Below are positions 24,881 through 33,261 of a stretch of DNA of 64,000 nucleotides, one piece after another; position 1 is the stretch's first letter, and each line of letters starts with the position of its first letter. Below the pieces are notes generated by a model. That model was not told the DNA's origin, searched no databases, and worked only from the letters and a program-made list of their open reading frames with translations. The stretch covers positions 1 to 64,000 of the forward strand of contig NZ_VKAB01000045.1 in NCBI RefSeq assembly GCF_009769385.1, given 5' to 3'. The stretch is from Saccharothrix deserti. GTDB taxonomy: Bacteria > Actinomycetota > Actinomycetes > Mycobacteriales > Pseudonocardiaceae. The position numbers were made by a program, and so were the translations under genes.

Positions 24881-25348
24881 GTGCGAAGTCGACAGCTTTA
24901 CCCGATCCTGGCCGCAGGAATCATGGTCATGGGCGGTTTCGCAGGCGCAGGTAGCGCCTCAGCGGCGGTCCCGTGCACCATCGGCCCCAACGTGACGCAG
25001 ACGGACACCGCCGTGTTCGGGTCCGGCGGGAACGACACGATCGACTGCACCAGCGCCGAACCCGGCAAGACCATCCACGGCAACGGGGGCAACGACACCA
25101 TCACCGGCACGGCGTACATCGACACGATCTACGGCGGCGACGGCAACGACACGCTCACCGGCAAGGTGGGCAACGACACCCTCAACGGTGATCTCGGAAT
25201 CGACACGCTGAACGGTTCCGCGGGCAACGACACGCTCAGGGGCCCCGGCACCGACGACGCCGAGGACACCCTCAACGGCGGCGACAACACAGACTCGTGC
25301 GGACCCGTCGGCGTGCCCCCGGACCTCCGCACCAGCTGCGAGTCGTAG
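24881..25348 (+). CDS. Secreted calcium-binding repeat (RTX-like) protein
   Basis: 155 aa. GTG at 24881 with GGAGG 6 nt upstream. The signal peptide (SRQLYPILAAGIMVMGGFAG then AGSASA) predicts Sec export. The mature part is short: several nonapeptide-type repeats GGNDTI, GGNDTITG, GGDGNDTLTG, VGNDTLNGD, AGNDTLRG, which form calcium-binding beta-rolls in RTX proteins, and four Cys residues that may form disulfides. There is no enzyme domain. Such stand-alone repeat proteins are common in actinomycete secretomes; role unknown. It lies just beyond IS copy 1 with its own leader. Confidence 0.85.
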   Translation: MRSRQLYPILAAGIMVMGGFAGAGSASAAVPCTIGPNVTQTDTAVFGSGGNDTIDCTSAEPGKTIHGNGGNDTITGTAYIDTIYGGDGNDTLTGKVGNDTLNGDLGIDTLNGSAGNDTLRGPGTDDAEDTLNGGDNTDSCGPVGVPPDLRTSCES

Positions 25349-25394
25349 AACCCGGCACTGCCGAGATGCCGCGGCCGACACGGCGACCGAACGA

Positions 25395-25423
25395 CGACCC
25401 GGCCCTGGAAGGGGACCGGGTCG
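25395..25423. terminator. 8-bp hairpin after the RTX-like gene
   Basis: CGACCCGG (25395-25402) pairs with CCGGGTCG (25416-25423) around a 13-nt loop, 47 nt after the stop. The rest of 25349-25728 shows no gene. Confidence 0.5.
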
Positions 25424-25728
25424 CTCCGCGCGTCGGGTGCCGTCCGGATTCCGGAGCGGACCCAACCCCTGAACGGGTGGTTTGAGCGGCGGCGCACCCG
25501 GACTCACACGTGGCGGATTCGAGTGGTAGGAAAGCCTTTGCGAGCTGGGCCATTCGCCATGCCCGCGCTGGTAGCGTGACCAACAGGAGGTCAGCCGACG
25601 GTTCAGTCGCAGCCGGCTCCGACTTCGGCAGCGAATGCGCAGGCCCGCGCAAACGTGCAGGACGAAGCCGAAAGGCTTTCCGTGATCATTCTTCCGGATT
25701 TTCTCGAAACGACGCCGACACCGGACTC

Positions 25729-26493
25729 ATGACACCACTCGCGGTGCCGAACGTGCGCTTGGTGCCTCACATCCACCAAGCGGGTTTGCGCGTCGCGCTC
25801 CTCGACGGGTTCCGGCTCACCGGGGGAGCCGACGCCATTCCCGTCTCCGGAGGAGCGGAGCGCCTGCTGGCGTTCATGGCGATGCGCCACCGGGCGGTGG
25901 GACGGCTGCTGGTGGCGGGCTCCCTGTGGGCGGACGCGACCGAGGGCCACGCCTACGCGGCCCTGAGGTCGACGTTGATCCGCATGAATCGCGCCTGCCG
26001 GGACACGCTGCTGGTCACCCCGTCCAGCCTGGAACTCGCACCCGGTGTCTCGGTCGACCTGCGCGACGCCCAGGCACTCGCCCACCGACTGCTGGAAGCC
26101 GGTCCGCACGCCGCGGTGGACTTGAGCGTGGAGGCGGTCGCAACCCTGTCGTCGGAGTTGCTGCCACTCTGGTACGACGACTGGGTCGTCTTCGAGGCCG
26201 AGGACTGGCGCCAACTCCGGCTTCACGCGCTGGAGGCAGTGGTGGACGGCCTGGTCGCGGCACGGCGTTTCGGCGATGCCACGGCGGCAGCGGGTGTGGT
26301 CGTCCGAGCCGACCCGCTGCGGGAGAGCGCTCAGACCGCCCTCATCCGCGTCCACTTGGCCGAGGGCAACCAGTCCGAGGCGGTGCACGCGTTCGACCGG
26401 TTCAGCCGCCTCCTCCACGTGGACTTGGGCCTGACGCCCACCCCGGAACTCCGAGAGCTGGTAGGGGGCCACGCGAGGCCGCCACGCGGATGA
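25729..26493 (+). CDS. BTAD-domain (SARP-like) transcriptional regulator
   Basis: 254 aa from the ATG at 25729; the frame is open further upstream but that part is not conserved-looking. Residues about 20-110 form the winged-helix DNA-binding domain of SARP/AfsR-type regulators (LRVALLDGFRLTGGADAIPV, AERLLAFMAMRHRAVGR, LWADATEGHAYAALRSTLIR). Residues 115-250 form the bacterial transcriptional activator domain (LWYDDWVVFEAEDWRQLRLH, RADPLRESAQTALIRVHLAE). No ATPase or sensor domain follows, as in small cluster-situated SARPs. No clear Shine-Dalgarno is seen. Nearest biosynthetic genes start 5-15 kb away, so its target is unknown. Confidence 0.8.
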   Translation: MTPLAVPNVRLVPHIHQAGLRVALLDGFRLTGGADAIPVSGGAERLLAFMAMRHRAVGRLLVAGSLWADATEGHAYAALRSTLIRMNRACRDTLLVTPSSLELAPGVSVDLRDAQALAHRLLEAGPHAAVDLSVEAVATLSSELLPLWYDDWVVFEAEDWRQLRLHALEAVVDGLVAARRFGDATAAAGVVVRADPLRESAQTALIRVHLAEGNQSEAVHAFDRFSRLLHVDLGLTPTPELRELVGGHARPPRG

Positions 26494-26619
26494 CCGGCTG
26501 GGCTTGCCGCCGCCCGCCGTGCGGTGGTCAGCCCGACGGTCCCCGGCCCGCGTCCCTGCGGTCGGCTGCCGATCGTCGAGAGCAGTGTTCCCCCCTCGCT
26601 GGGCAGGTCGGCGCCCGGG

Positions 26620-27366
26620 TCAGCGTCGAAGTGGTGTGGTCCTGGTGGGTGCGTTGAGCAGTTCCGCGGTGTTGATGTTGCCCGCGATGACCTCGTGGGC
26701 GACGCGGCTCAGCTTGAGGTTGTGCCCGCGGGCGTAGCCGCGCAGCGCGGCGAAGGCGGTGTCCATGTCGACCTGGAGACGCTCGGCGACCAGCCCCTTG
26801 GCCTGTTCGACGATCACCCGGCTGTTCAGCGCGGCTTGGAGCTGCTCGGTCAGCACCTGGTGGTGGTGGATCGAACGTTGTTGCAGCAGGCCGATGGTGG
26901 CGACATCGACCAACGCCGTGGCGGTCCGCAACGCGGTCGCGTCCAGCACCCCGGACTCGTTGCGGAACAGGTTGAGCGCGCCGATCACCTCGCTGCGCAG
27001 GCGCATGGGCACCGCGTCCACGGCGGCGAACCCGGCCTCGGTGGCCGCCGCGGTGAACCGCGGCCACCGCTCGCCCGCGTTGGCCAGGTCGGGGTGGCTG
27101 ACCCTGGTGCCGGCGGCGAACGCGTCCAGGCAAGGTCCCTCGTCGTTCTGGAGCTGGAAGAGTTCCAGCAGCCGGGCCTGCTCGTTGGACGTCGCGATCA
27201 ATTGCAACCTGCCCTGGTGGTCGACCAGCAGCAGTCCCGCCGCGTCCACGTCGAGCAGTTCGACGCACCTGTCCACGAGCATGTGCAGGAAGTCGATGAC
27301 GTCGAAGTCGTCGACCAGGGTGTCGGCCAACTCGACGAACGTTTCGACGAGACGTTCACCGTCCAT
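26620..27366 (-). CDS. GAF-ANTAR regulator 1
   Basis: 248 aa; ATG at 27366 with GGAGG upstream. The GAF sensor domain (LHMLVDRCVELLDVDAAGLL through GPCLDAFAAGTRVSHPDLAN to DAVPMRLRSEVIGALNLF) is followed by a C-terminal ANTAR RNA-binding domain (VIVEQAKGLVAERLQVDMDT and FAALRGYARGHNLKLSRVAH). ANTAR proteins act as antiterminators by binding paired RNA hairpins. A second GAF-ANTAR gene lies 51 nt upstream in the same direction, so both are probably one operon. The signal sensed is unknown. Confidence 0.9.
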   Translation of the reverse strand: MDGERLVETFVELADTLVDDFDVIDFLHMLVDRCVELLDVDAAGLLLVDHQGRLQLIATSNEQARLLELFQLQNDEGPCLDAFAAGTRVSHPDLANAGERWPRFTAAATEAGFAAVDAVPMRLRSEVIGALNLFRNESGVLDATALRTATALVDVATIGLLQQRSIHHHQVLTEQLQAALNSRVIVEQAKGLVAERLQVDMDTAFAALRGYARGHNLKLSRVAHEVIAGNINTAELLNAPTRTTPLRR

Positions 27367-27417
27367 CGCAGCCACCTCCACTGGTGTGTTCAGAGTGCGG
27401 TCGTGTCCCACCCGTTG

Positions 27418-28146
27418 TCACGGTAGTTCCCCGTCACGATCGAATCGCCGCCGGCGGGCCACCACGTCGGCCGCCAGGTCGCTCAGCGGCGTTTGCTCGG
27501 CGAACGACCGCGCTCGCAGGTGGGCGAACGCGTCGGCCATACCCACGTCCAGTTGCGCCGCGACCATCCCGGTGGCCTGGTGCACCTGCGGGTTGTGCAG
27601 CGGGAGGACGTCCTCGGCGACGCCGCCCGCCTTGTTCAGGCCGGCCTGCTCGTCCAGCAGCAGCCGCAGGGCCAGTTCCGCGAACGCCAACGAGTCGGTC
27701 AGCGTCGCAACGTCGAGGTGACCCGCCTCGACCCGGTACAGCGACAGCACCCCGACCCGGATCGCGCCGACGCACAACGGCAGCGCGAACAGCGAAGCCG
27801 CCCCGACCTCGACGGCCAGTGGCGCGAACATCGGCCACCGGGCCTGGCTGGACGGGGCGTCGAGATCGGCCACGAGCGCCGGGCCGCCTCCACGCCAGAC
27901 GTCCACGGCCGGGCCTTCCCCCACCGTCACCTGCAACTCGGCCAGCCGTTCGCCCAGCGCGTCCGTGGCGCATCCGACCTCCGGCCAGCCGGAGGTGTCC
28001 ACCGTCAGCACGGCGCCGCTCACACCTAACCGCGCCACGGCGGTCCGGCAGAGTGCGTCGACCGATACGGGCACGCCCAGTTCGACGGCCTCCTCCGCGA
28101 TCCAGCGGCTCACCTGCGCCAACCGACTGGTGGTGTACCGGGCCAT
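27418..28146 (-). CDS. GAF-ANTAR regulator 2
   Basis: 242 aa; ATG at 28146 with GGGAGG upstream. N-terminal GAF-like part (LGVSGAVLTVDTSGWPEVGC, VGEGPAVDVWRGGGPALVAD, FALPLCVGAIRVGVLSLYRV), then an ANTAR domain (VHQATGMVAAQLDVGMADAF, AHLRARSFAEQTPLSDLAAD). In the ANTAR domain the helix normally beginning with 'I/V-x-QAKG' reads VHQATG, as in many streptomycete members. Transcribed ahead of GAF-ANTAR regulator 1. The pair may bind different targets. Confidence 0.88.
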   Translation of the reverse strand: MARYTTSRLAQVSRWIAEEAVELGVPVSVDALCRTAVARLGVSGAVLTVDTSGWPEVGCATDALGERLAELQVTVGEGPAVDVWRGGGPALVADLDAPSSQARWPMFAPLAVEVGAASLFALPLCVGAIRVGVLSLYRVEAGHLDVATLTDSLAFAELALRLLLDEQAGLNKAGGVAEDVLPLHNPQVHQATGMVAAQLDVGMADAFAHLRARSFAEQTPLSDLAADVVARRRRFDRDGELP

Positions 28147-28643
28147 CCGGAGACCTCCCAGTCATCGGGCCACGCAGCACGACTCGCGTCTGTCCCATAG
28201 CGTGGAATTGCGATTGCCTGACTGTACGCAGCCGGAATCGCGAAGCCGGACCGGCACGCGCCGGCCGCCGGCACCGTCACCCGACTGCACGCTCTCCGGA
28301 CCTCGCGCAGCCGGACGGCCACCCGATTCCCGGCGCGAGTGTCGCCCGGGTGGCTGTCCGAGCGGTGGCGCTCGGCGTGGACACGCGGGCGCTTGCCCTG
28401 GATGTCGGGATGCGCGTGGTCGCGCTCGCCTCGGCTCCGACCGACGACCCCGCCCCCTGGGCGTCCGCTGTGGACGTTCAGGGGGCGGGGTCAGCGATCG
28501 GCGGAACGCGACCGCCGGCGGTGGCTCACGTTGACCCGGACACGTCTGCGCCACAGCCGGCCGTGGGCCACGACGTCGGTCGGTGGAACGGGTGCGACCG
28601 CGGGCAGGGGCGCGACCGACAGGTCCGGCCGGGGTGGAGGTCG
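28147..28643. other. Intergenic region between GAF-ANTAR 2 and DUF5994 gene
   Basis: About 500 bases with no supported gene. The only clear structure is the 14-bp hairpin at 28446-28492. The promoter for the GAF-ANTAR operon probably lies at 28150-28230. Confidence 0.4.
28446..28492. terminator. Perfect 14-bp GC-rich hairpin
   Basis: GACCCCGCCCCCTG (28446-28459) pairs exactly with 28479-28492 across a 19-nt loop. It lies 152 nt beyond the stop of the minus-strand DUF5994 gene and upstream of GAF-ANTAR 2, so it would insulate the two units. Confidence 0.65.
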
Positions 28644-29255
28644 TCACGACGCGGCCCTGTCTTCGGTGGGGAGCGCTTCCCGTCGTGGCCTGCGCAGCGC
28701 CGCCCGCAGGTCGAGCGTGCCGCCGTCGGATTCCCGGCGTTCGCTCGGCTCGGTGTCGACCGTCCGCCATCCGGGCTGGGCGGTGGTGCCGGCCCGCGCG
28801 CCGGGGAGGGGGACGTTGTTCCACCTCAGGATGTCCTCGGCGGTGGCAGCCGAGTCGATGTCGGCGGCCGCGGCGCGCAACGCGGCTCGCGCGGCGCCGC
28901 CCGGTGTGGCCGGCGGGACCACCAGCAGCCGGGTCCGGACGCGGTCCGATCCGATCATGGTGACCGTGTGGGGTTGTGTGGTGTGGAAGCCTTCCAAGCG
29001 CACCACCGTGTCGCGCACGGTGAGGCGGCGCCCGCTGGGATCCCAGGTATCGAGGTTGTAGGACACCCGCAGCACCGGCATTCCCAGCGCGGCCATGGCG
29101 GTGATCAACGGCGGGAATTCGGTCGCGGGGTCGGCGGTCCACGGCCACCAGCCGCCGTCGACGAGGCCCTGTGCTCCGGTGTGCGGTTTCATCGTCCACC
29201 GGCATTCGCGCCCCGTCGTCGGGTCGGTGGTGGGACCGGGCTGGTTCGAGATCAT
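28644..29255 (-). CDS. DUF5994 family protein
   Basis: 203 aa from the ATG at 29255, with GGGAG 7 nt upstream. The core shows GLVDGGWWPWTADPATEFPP, LRVSYNLDTWDPSGRRLTVR and VVRLEGFHTTQPHTVTMIG, then RTRLLVVPPATPGGAA, the signature of DUF5994 (VDGxWWPR, YNLxxWD). The C-terminal about 70 residues are low-complexity and charged. DUF5994 genes in actinomycetes often sit near ANTAR, STAS and stress-sigma regulators, as here, but no biochemical role is known. Confidence 0.8.
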   Translation of the reverse strand: MISNQPGPTTDPTTGRECRWTMKPHTGAQGLVDGGWWPWTADPATEFPPLITAMAALGMPVLRVSYNLDTWDPSGRRLTVRDTVVRLEGFHTTQPHTVTMIGSDRVRTRLLVVPPATPGGAARAALRAAAADIDSAATAEDILRWNNVPLPGARAGTTAQPGWRTVDTEPSERRESDGGTLDLRAALRRPRREALPTEDRAAS

Positions 29256-29510
29256 CTCGGCGCTCCCGCCTCCGGCCGAATCCGGCCGGACGACTTCGTA
29301 GTGCGCCCAAGGCGGCGCCGACTCTGACGTCGGCGCTCGATGTGCCCTCGGTACGTCCCACATTACGCAGAAAAACCGTCGACAACAATTTTCGACAGAT
29401 TTTCGGTGGCTGTCGGACCGTAGAGCCGGAAGTTTTTCAGAAATTTGACCGAGATGGTTTGAAATGGCTCTGTACGGCGATCTCGCCTGACGGTATGCTC
29501 AACACCTCAA
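29256..29510. other. Intergenic region upstream of STAS gene 1
   Basis: An AT-richer patch (about 29370-29460) that likely carries divergent promoters for DUF5994 and STAS 1. No gene is seen. Confidence 0.35.
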
Positions 29511-29559
29511 TTCTTCCGCCCGGACCTCGCGGACGCCACGTTCAGGTGAGAGGACCCTC
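29511..29559 (+). promoter_or_regulatory. Conserved leader shared by the two STAS genes
   Basis: Before the ATG at 29560 the sequence contains TTCTTCCGCCCG and CGCGGACGCCACG, followed by GGTGAG and a Shine-Dalgarno. The same blocks in the same order precede the STAS paralogue at 46626 (46572-46625). A TATGCT at 29493-29498 may be the -10 box. Conservation outside the genes suggests a common promoter or RNA leader element. Confidence 0.5.
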
Positions 29560-30081
29560 ATGAGTGCCCTCGTCCGAAATTCGGCTCGACCACCGTTGTC
29601 CGACGTCGTCCGCCTGTCGTCCGTCCCCCCACTTGCCGGACTGCTCACCGTCGCGGTACGGCGGCTGTCGTCCTTCACCCTGGTGTGCGCGGTGTCCGGC
29701 GAGGTGGACCTGTGGACCGCCCCCCAGTTGCGCGACCGCGTCCTGGCGCAGGTCCACCTCGCCGGCCCGGACCTGGTCGTCGACCTCGGTGAGGTGCGCT
29801 TCTTCGGCGCGGCCGGTCTCAGCGTCCTGGTGGAGGTCCAGGCCGCGGCCGACGCGGCCGGGGTGGGGTTCTGCGTCGTCGCCCGCACCCGCCCGGTCCT
29901 GCTGCCGCTGACCGTCACCGGACTCGACCTCGCGTTCGACGTGTACCCGGACGTCGCCGGCGTGCCAGTGCGGGGCGGGGTTCCCGATCAGGGATCCTCA
30001 CGGTCCGCCGTGGAGCACGGGCGTCGGGGACATCAGCGACCGGCCCGGTCGCTGATGTCCCCGTTGCTCGACTTGCCGTAG
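29560..30081 (+). CDS. STAS-domain anti-sigma factor antagonist 1
   Basis: 173 aa; ATG at 29560 preceded by GAGAGGA. The STAS domain spans about residues 35-135: FTLVCAVSGEVDLWTAPQLR, PDLVVDLGEVRFFGAAGLSV, CVVARTRPVLLPLTVTGLDL. Anti-sigma antagonists normally hold a phosphorylatable Ser in the 'D-S-SGL' loop; here it is GAAGL, so phospho-control by an anti-sigma kinase looks lost and the protein may bind constitutively. The C-terminus (about 135-173) is Arg/Gly-rich and overlaps the convergent small gene at 30033. Paralogue at 46626. Confidence 0.85.
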   Translation: MSALVRNSARPPLSDVVRLSSVPPLAGLLTVAVRRLSSFTLVCAVSGEVDLWTAPQLRDRVLAQVHLAGPDLVVDLGEVRFFGAAGLSVLVEVQAAADAAGVGFCVVARTRPVLLPLTVTGLDLAFDVYPDVAGVPVRGGVPDQGSSRSAVEHGRRGHQRPARSLMSPLLDLP

Positions 30082-30269
30082 GTCGCGCCGCTCGACTCGC
30101 CCGAGCACAGGCAGCCCCGGGACAGCGCTCCCGCCTCGGTCGCGGAGCAGAACCGCCGGGCGATCGGGTCGTGCGCGTTCGCCGGATGAGGGCACACGGG
30201 GCAGGACGTCCCGTCCTGGCCCGTGGTGTCGTGGGTGAGGTTATTCATCAGTACGTCGGTCGTTGGCAT
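30033..30269 (-). CDS. Small Cys-rich protein (RGCVC-like family)
   Basis: 78 aa from ATG 30269 (AGAGGGAC upstream) or about 71 aa from ATG 30248. It contains TSCPVCPHPANAHDPIARRF, CSATEAGALSRGCLC. This matches the small actinobacterial family named for its terminal RGCVC (here RGCLC), with five Cys that could bind zinc. Its 3' end overlaps STAS gene 1 by 49 bases tail to tail. The function of the family is unknown. Confidence 0.65.
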   Translation of the reverse strand: MPTTDVLMNNLTHDTTGQDGTSCPVCPHPANAHDPIARRFCSATEAGALSRGCLCSGESSGATYGKSSNGDISDRAGR

Positions 30270-30479
30270 CGGCCTGTCCCTCTGCGTGGTCGGCTCTGGT
30301 CGGCTTCGCCGGGGACTGGGGCGACTCTGCCGAGGGTACGCCGGACATCTCGCCGTTGTCCGGGAACGAACAACCACGTCGACCCCGGAAGAGACGCCCG
30401 AACGGGTTCGTCGTTTCGTGGGATTGTCGTCAGAGCACGCGAGTTCGCTCCGGATCTCGGCGGACTACCGACACGGCGG

Positions 30480-30645
30480 AGGCAGTTGCGTGCACGAGGC
30501 CGTGGCGCGGTTACCGATGGCCCTCGCGCTGTTGAGCCTCCCCGTGACCGCTCGGATCGGCGACTCGCTCCGCACAGCGGTGGCGGACCTGCACAACCTG
30601 GCCGACTGGGCGTGCTTCGACACCGGCGACACCGGCGACCCCGGC
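30480..30645 (+). pseudogene. Fragment of an HTH/TPR-type regulator
   Basis: The plus strand reads HGGGSCVHEAVARLPMALAL, LSLPVTARIGDSLRTAVADL and HNLADWACFDTG. 'YGGGxCxxAV...ADLHNLAGWTxFD' is a recurring helical repeat in XRE-type regulators of actinomycetes. Both the HTH domain and the rest of the repeats are missing, and the reading frame drifts afterwards. Confidence 0.4.
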
Positions 30646-30743
30646 CGCTGCCCGCCCTCGGCCCATGGCCTCCGTACCCGTCGCGGCGCCAGGAGGGCCG
30701 CGGTGAGGTCGGGCGGTGAGGGCACGCTGGTGATCGAACGGCG

Positions 30744-30776
30744 AAGAGGCGTTCACCGGAACGGTGAACCCCTCTT
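30744..30776. terminator. Terminator hairpin of the acyltransferase operon
   Basis: GTTCACCG, a GAA loop and CGGTGAAC form an 8-bp stem, extended by AAGAGG/CCTCTT after one mismatch. It is 32 nt beyond the minus-strand acyltransferase stop (30809) and is flanked on the plus strand by a CTCTTCC pyrimidine run. Confidence 0.75.
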
Positions 30777-30808
30777 CCTCGCCAGGTGATGCGACCACGG
30801 GAACGTGG

Positions 30809-32026
30809 TCAGGAGGTGGGCTCCTTGACCGGGGAAGCCGGTGTGGTGGAGCGCAGGGCGGGCTTTTTGCGCGGTCGGGCCCAGCGGCGCATCATCGGGC
30901 GTTCCACCAGGGCGAACAGGGCCCAGCCCGCCAGCATGGTGGCGATGAACAGCAGCGCGGTCACCGCCACTGCGGTCGGGGTGGCGAAAGGGCCCTGGGG
31001 GAGGAGGGTGCGGCCATAGAAGATCACTACGCCTTGGCTCAGGTAGAAGCCGAACGATATCTCGCCCAGCCACACCGCCCACCGACCGCGCAGACCGCTG
31101 GGCCTGCCCTCCGCGTCCGCCGTCGCCCAGGCCAGGATCACCAGGGACACCGGGATGATCGTGGCCACCACGAAACCGAACACGAACGGCACCATCAGGG
31201 CCACGGCGTAGCCGACGGGTACCGAGAGGGCGGCAGGCAGGAGGCCGATCCGGGGCACACGGCCCGCCAGCACGGCACGGGCCAGGATCATCCCCAGGAC
31301 GAACTCGAACAGCCTCGGCAGCGGGAAGATGTAGCCGAACCAGAACTGGGTGGTGGAGATCGGGGTGATCGGCGATTTCGGGGTGTCCGGGATCAGGGTC
31401 AGGTTGACGACCTGCACGGCCACCATGCCCAGCACCATGATCGCCGCCCAGAACCACAGGCGGTTGGCCGAGATCCGTCGGACCGCCTTGATGATCAGCG
31501 GGAACAGCAGGTAGAACAGCAACTCGCTGCACAGCGTCCACGCGGGCGGGTTGACGTTGACGTACACGCTCCCGTCCGGCGAGAACGAGTGCAACAGGAA
31601 CAGGTTCGGCAGCCACCCGGACCACGACGTGATCGCGCCGGCGAACAGGACCATCGCGAGGCCGAACATGACCAGGTGGTTCGGGAAGATCTTGAACACG
31701 CGCCGTCGCCAGAACGCGCGCATCGGCTCGCCGGGCACCGACGACCAGGTGAGCACGAAACCGCTGAGCACGAAGAAGAACGAGACGCCCAGGTAGCCCG
31801 CCTTGCTGAAGAACCACTCCAGGCTTTGTGCCAATCCTTCGTCGGCGAAGGGGTTGATCGGGTCATTGGGCGGGATGGGGGAGCTGAACAGGGTGATGTG
31901 GAAGCCGAAGACCAGCAGGGCGGCCAGGAAACGCAGACTGGTCAGCGACGGCAGCGCCGGCGGTCGGAACCCCGAAGCCGGGCGGCTGGTGTCTGGAGCC
32001 GGGAGACGTAAGTCTGAAGAGGACAC
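30809..32026 (-). CDS. Acyltransferase 3 family membrane protein
   Basis: 405 aa; GTG at 32026 with GAGG upstream, 2 nt after the stop of the propeller gene. About ten membrane segments. The N-terminal signature SLTSLRFLAALLVFGFHITL has the catalytic-type His of acyltransferase 3 (OafA/ExoZ-like) proteins, followed by GVSFFFVLSGFVLTW and FWRRRVFKIFPNHLVMFGLA (the conserved RRxxxIxP/N turn). These enzymes O-acylate sugars, antibiotics or polysaccharides, usually at the membrane. As the last gene of a four-gene operon with a sugar epimerase and a split dehydratase, it probably acylates a sugar-derived product. Confidence 0.85.
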   Translation of the reverse strand: MSSSDLRLPAPDTSRPASGFRPPALPSLTSLRFLAALLVFGFHITLFSSPIPPNDPINPFADEGLAQSLEWFFSKAGYLGVSFFFVLSGFVLTWSSVPGEPMRAFWRRRVFKIFPNHLVMFGLAMVLFAGAITSWSGWLPNLFLLHSFSPDGSVYVNVNPPAWTLCSELLFYLLFPLIIKAVRRISANRLWFWAAIMVLGMVAVQVVNLTLIPDTPKSPITPISTTQFWFGYIFPLPRLFEFVLGMILARAVLAGRVPRIGLLPAALSVPVGYAVALMVPFVFGFVVATIIPVSLVILAWATADAEGRPSGLRGRWAVWLGEISFGFYLSQGVVIFYGRTLLPQGPFATPTAVAVTALLFIATMLAGWALFALVERPMMRRWARPRKKPALRSTTPASPVKEPTS

Positions 32027-32028
32027 GT

Positions 32029-33261
32029 CTACCTCGGGATCTCATTGCGGTAGACCATGATCTTGGCGTCCTCGGCCACGTAGTAGTTCTGCACCGAGTA
32101 GGCGATGGTGGCGAAGTCGAGCCTGCCGTCGCCGTTGAAGTCGGCCGTGGCGATCCTGGCGACCGAATCGTCGGCGACCCGCCACTTGGTCCAGATACCC
32201 CGCGCGGCGTCGATCGCCTTGTAGTACATGACGCCTTGCCACGGCCAGGGACCGCGCAGCGCGACCAGGAACTCGTCGTCGCCGTCACCGTCGAAGTCGG
32301 CGCACACGACCTGGTGGCCGGGGCCCTCGCCGTTCTCGTTGGGGTCGCCGAACACGTCGAGCAGGGTCCGCTGCCACTCGCCCGCGTCGTCCTTGACGTA
32401 GACGGCGACGGTGTTGCCGTGGAACGGTTCCAGCGCCGCGACGTAGGCCATGGGGTCGCCGCCGAGGCCGCCCGCGTCGAGGTCGCCGCTGCCGCGGAAC
32501 CCGGTCCGGGCGAACTGGGTCAGCTCGCCCGTGCCGATCAGCTCGGTGCGCCAACACCCTCGCTCGACGTCGAAGTGCAGCCAGGTGACGCCCTCGTCGG
32601 AGGCCAACAGCAGCGACTCCAGATCGGATCCGGGCACCAGGCCCTTCTTCTTCTCCGCGCCGTGGATCATCCGGAACGAGTGGTCGTCGATGACGGTCAT
32701 CGGCCACTCCTCGGCGGCGTGCACGTCGTCGGGCTGGGTGAACATCACCAGCGGCAGCACGGCGTGCACGTCGGCGGTGGCCACGATCGGCACGCCGATG
32801 ACCTCCAGCCGCTCGGCCTGGGTGAAGTGCCCGACGCGGAGCCGGTGCATGCCGGTGGCCCGGCCGATGTAGTGCCTGCGCCAGCGGGCGTCGGTCTTGT
32901 CCGCGGCACCGGGGTTCTCCACCCAGTCGATCTTCCCGCCCGCGGGGTCCGGGTCCACGACGGTGCCGATCGGGCCGTACAACTCGTGGCAGACCACGAT
33001 GTCGGGCAGGCCGTTGCCGCTGATGTCGGCGAAATCGGCGCCGACCGGCATCCGGAAGCCGTCCACGGCCAGCTTGCGCGGCCAGCCCGGCCGGTCCTGG
33101 TACCAGTAGATCTCGCCGAGGCGGAGGCCGTAGCCGAACAGGTCGGGCACGCCGTCGCCGTCGATGTCGGCGGCTTCCAGCCAGTAGCCGTCACGCAGTT
33201 GCTCGGCGACGACCTCGGGGGTGAACTCCGGTGGGGTGAACTCCGGTGGGGTGGGCATCAT
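32029..33261 (-). CDS. FG-GAP/VCBS beta-propeller, aldos-2-ulose dehydratase-like
   Basis: 410 aa; ATG at 33261 (ATGATG, GGAGA upstream). Seven-bladed propeller repeats with Asp-rich calcium/magnesium loops: AADIDGDGVPDLFGYGLRLG, ADISGNGLPDIVVCHELYG, CADFDGDGDDEFLVALRGPW, ATADFNGDGRLDFATIAYSV. No signal peptide. The long inserts (LYGPIGTVVDPDPAGGKIDW, WRRHYIGRATGMHRLRVGHF) resemble the N-terminal half of fungal aldos-2-ulose dehydratase, which turns 2-keto sugars and anhydrofructose into pyrones. The gene overlaps a cupin gene that matches the other half. The enzyme assignment is by recall of family features and needs a search. Confidence 0.65.
   Translation of the reverse strand: MMPTPPEFTPPEFTPEVVAEQLRDGYWLEAADIDGDGVPDLFGYGLRLGEIYWYQDRPGWPRKLAVDGFRMPVGADFADISGNGLPDIVVCHELYGPIGTVVDPDPAGGKIDWVENPGAADKTDARWRRHYIGRATGMHRLRVGHFTQAERLEVIGVPIVATADVHAVLPLVMFTQPDDVHAAEEWPMTVIDDHSFRMIHGAEKKKGLVPGSDLESLLLASDEGVTWLHFDVERGCWRTELIGTGELTQFARTGFRGSGDLDAGGLGGDPMAYVAALEPFHGNTVAVYVKDDAGEWQRTLLDVFGDPNENGEGPGHQVVCADFDGDGDDEFLVALRGPWPWQGVMYYKAIDAARGIWTKWRVADDSVARIATADFNGDGRLDFATIAYSVQNYYVAEDAKIMVYRNEIPR

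Noticed and set aside
27384..29327. A 647-codon plus-strand frame over the GAF-ANTAR and DUF5994 genes
   Set aside because: It lies antisense to three supported genes and has shadow-like composition.
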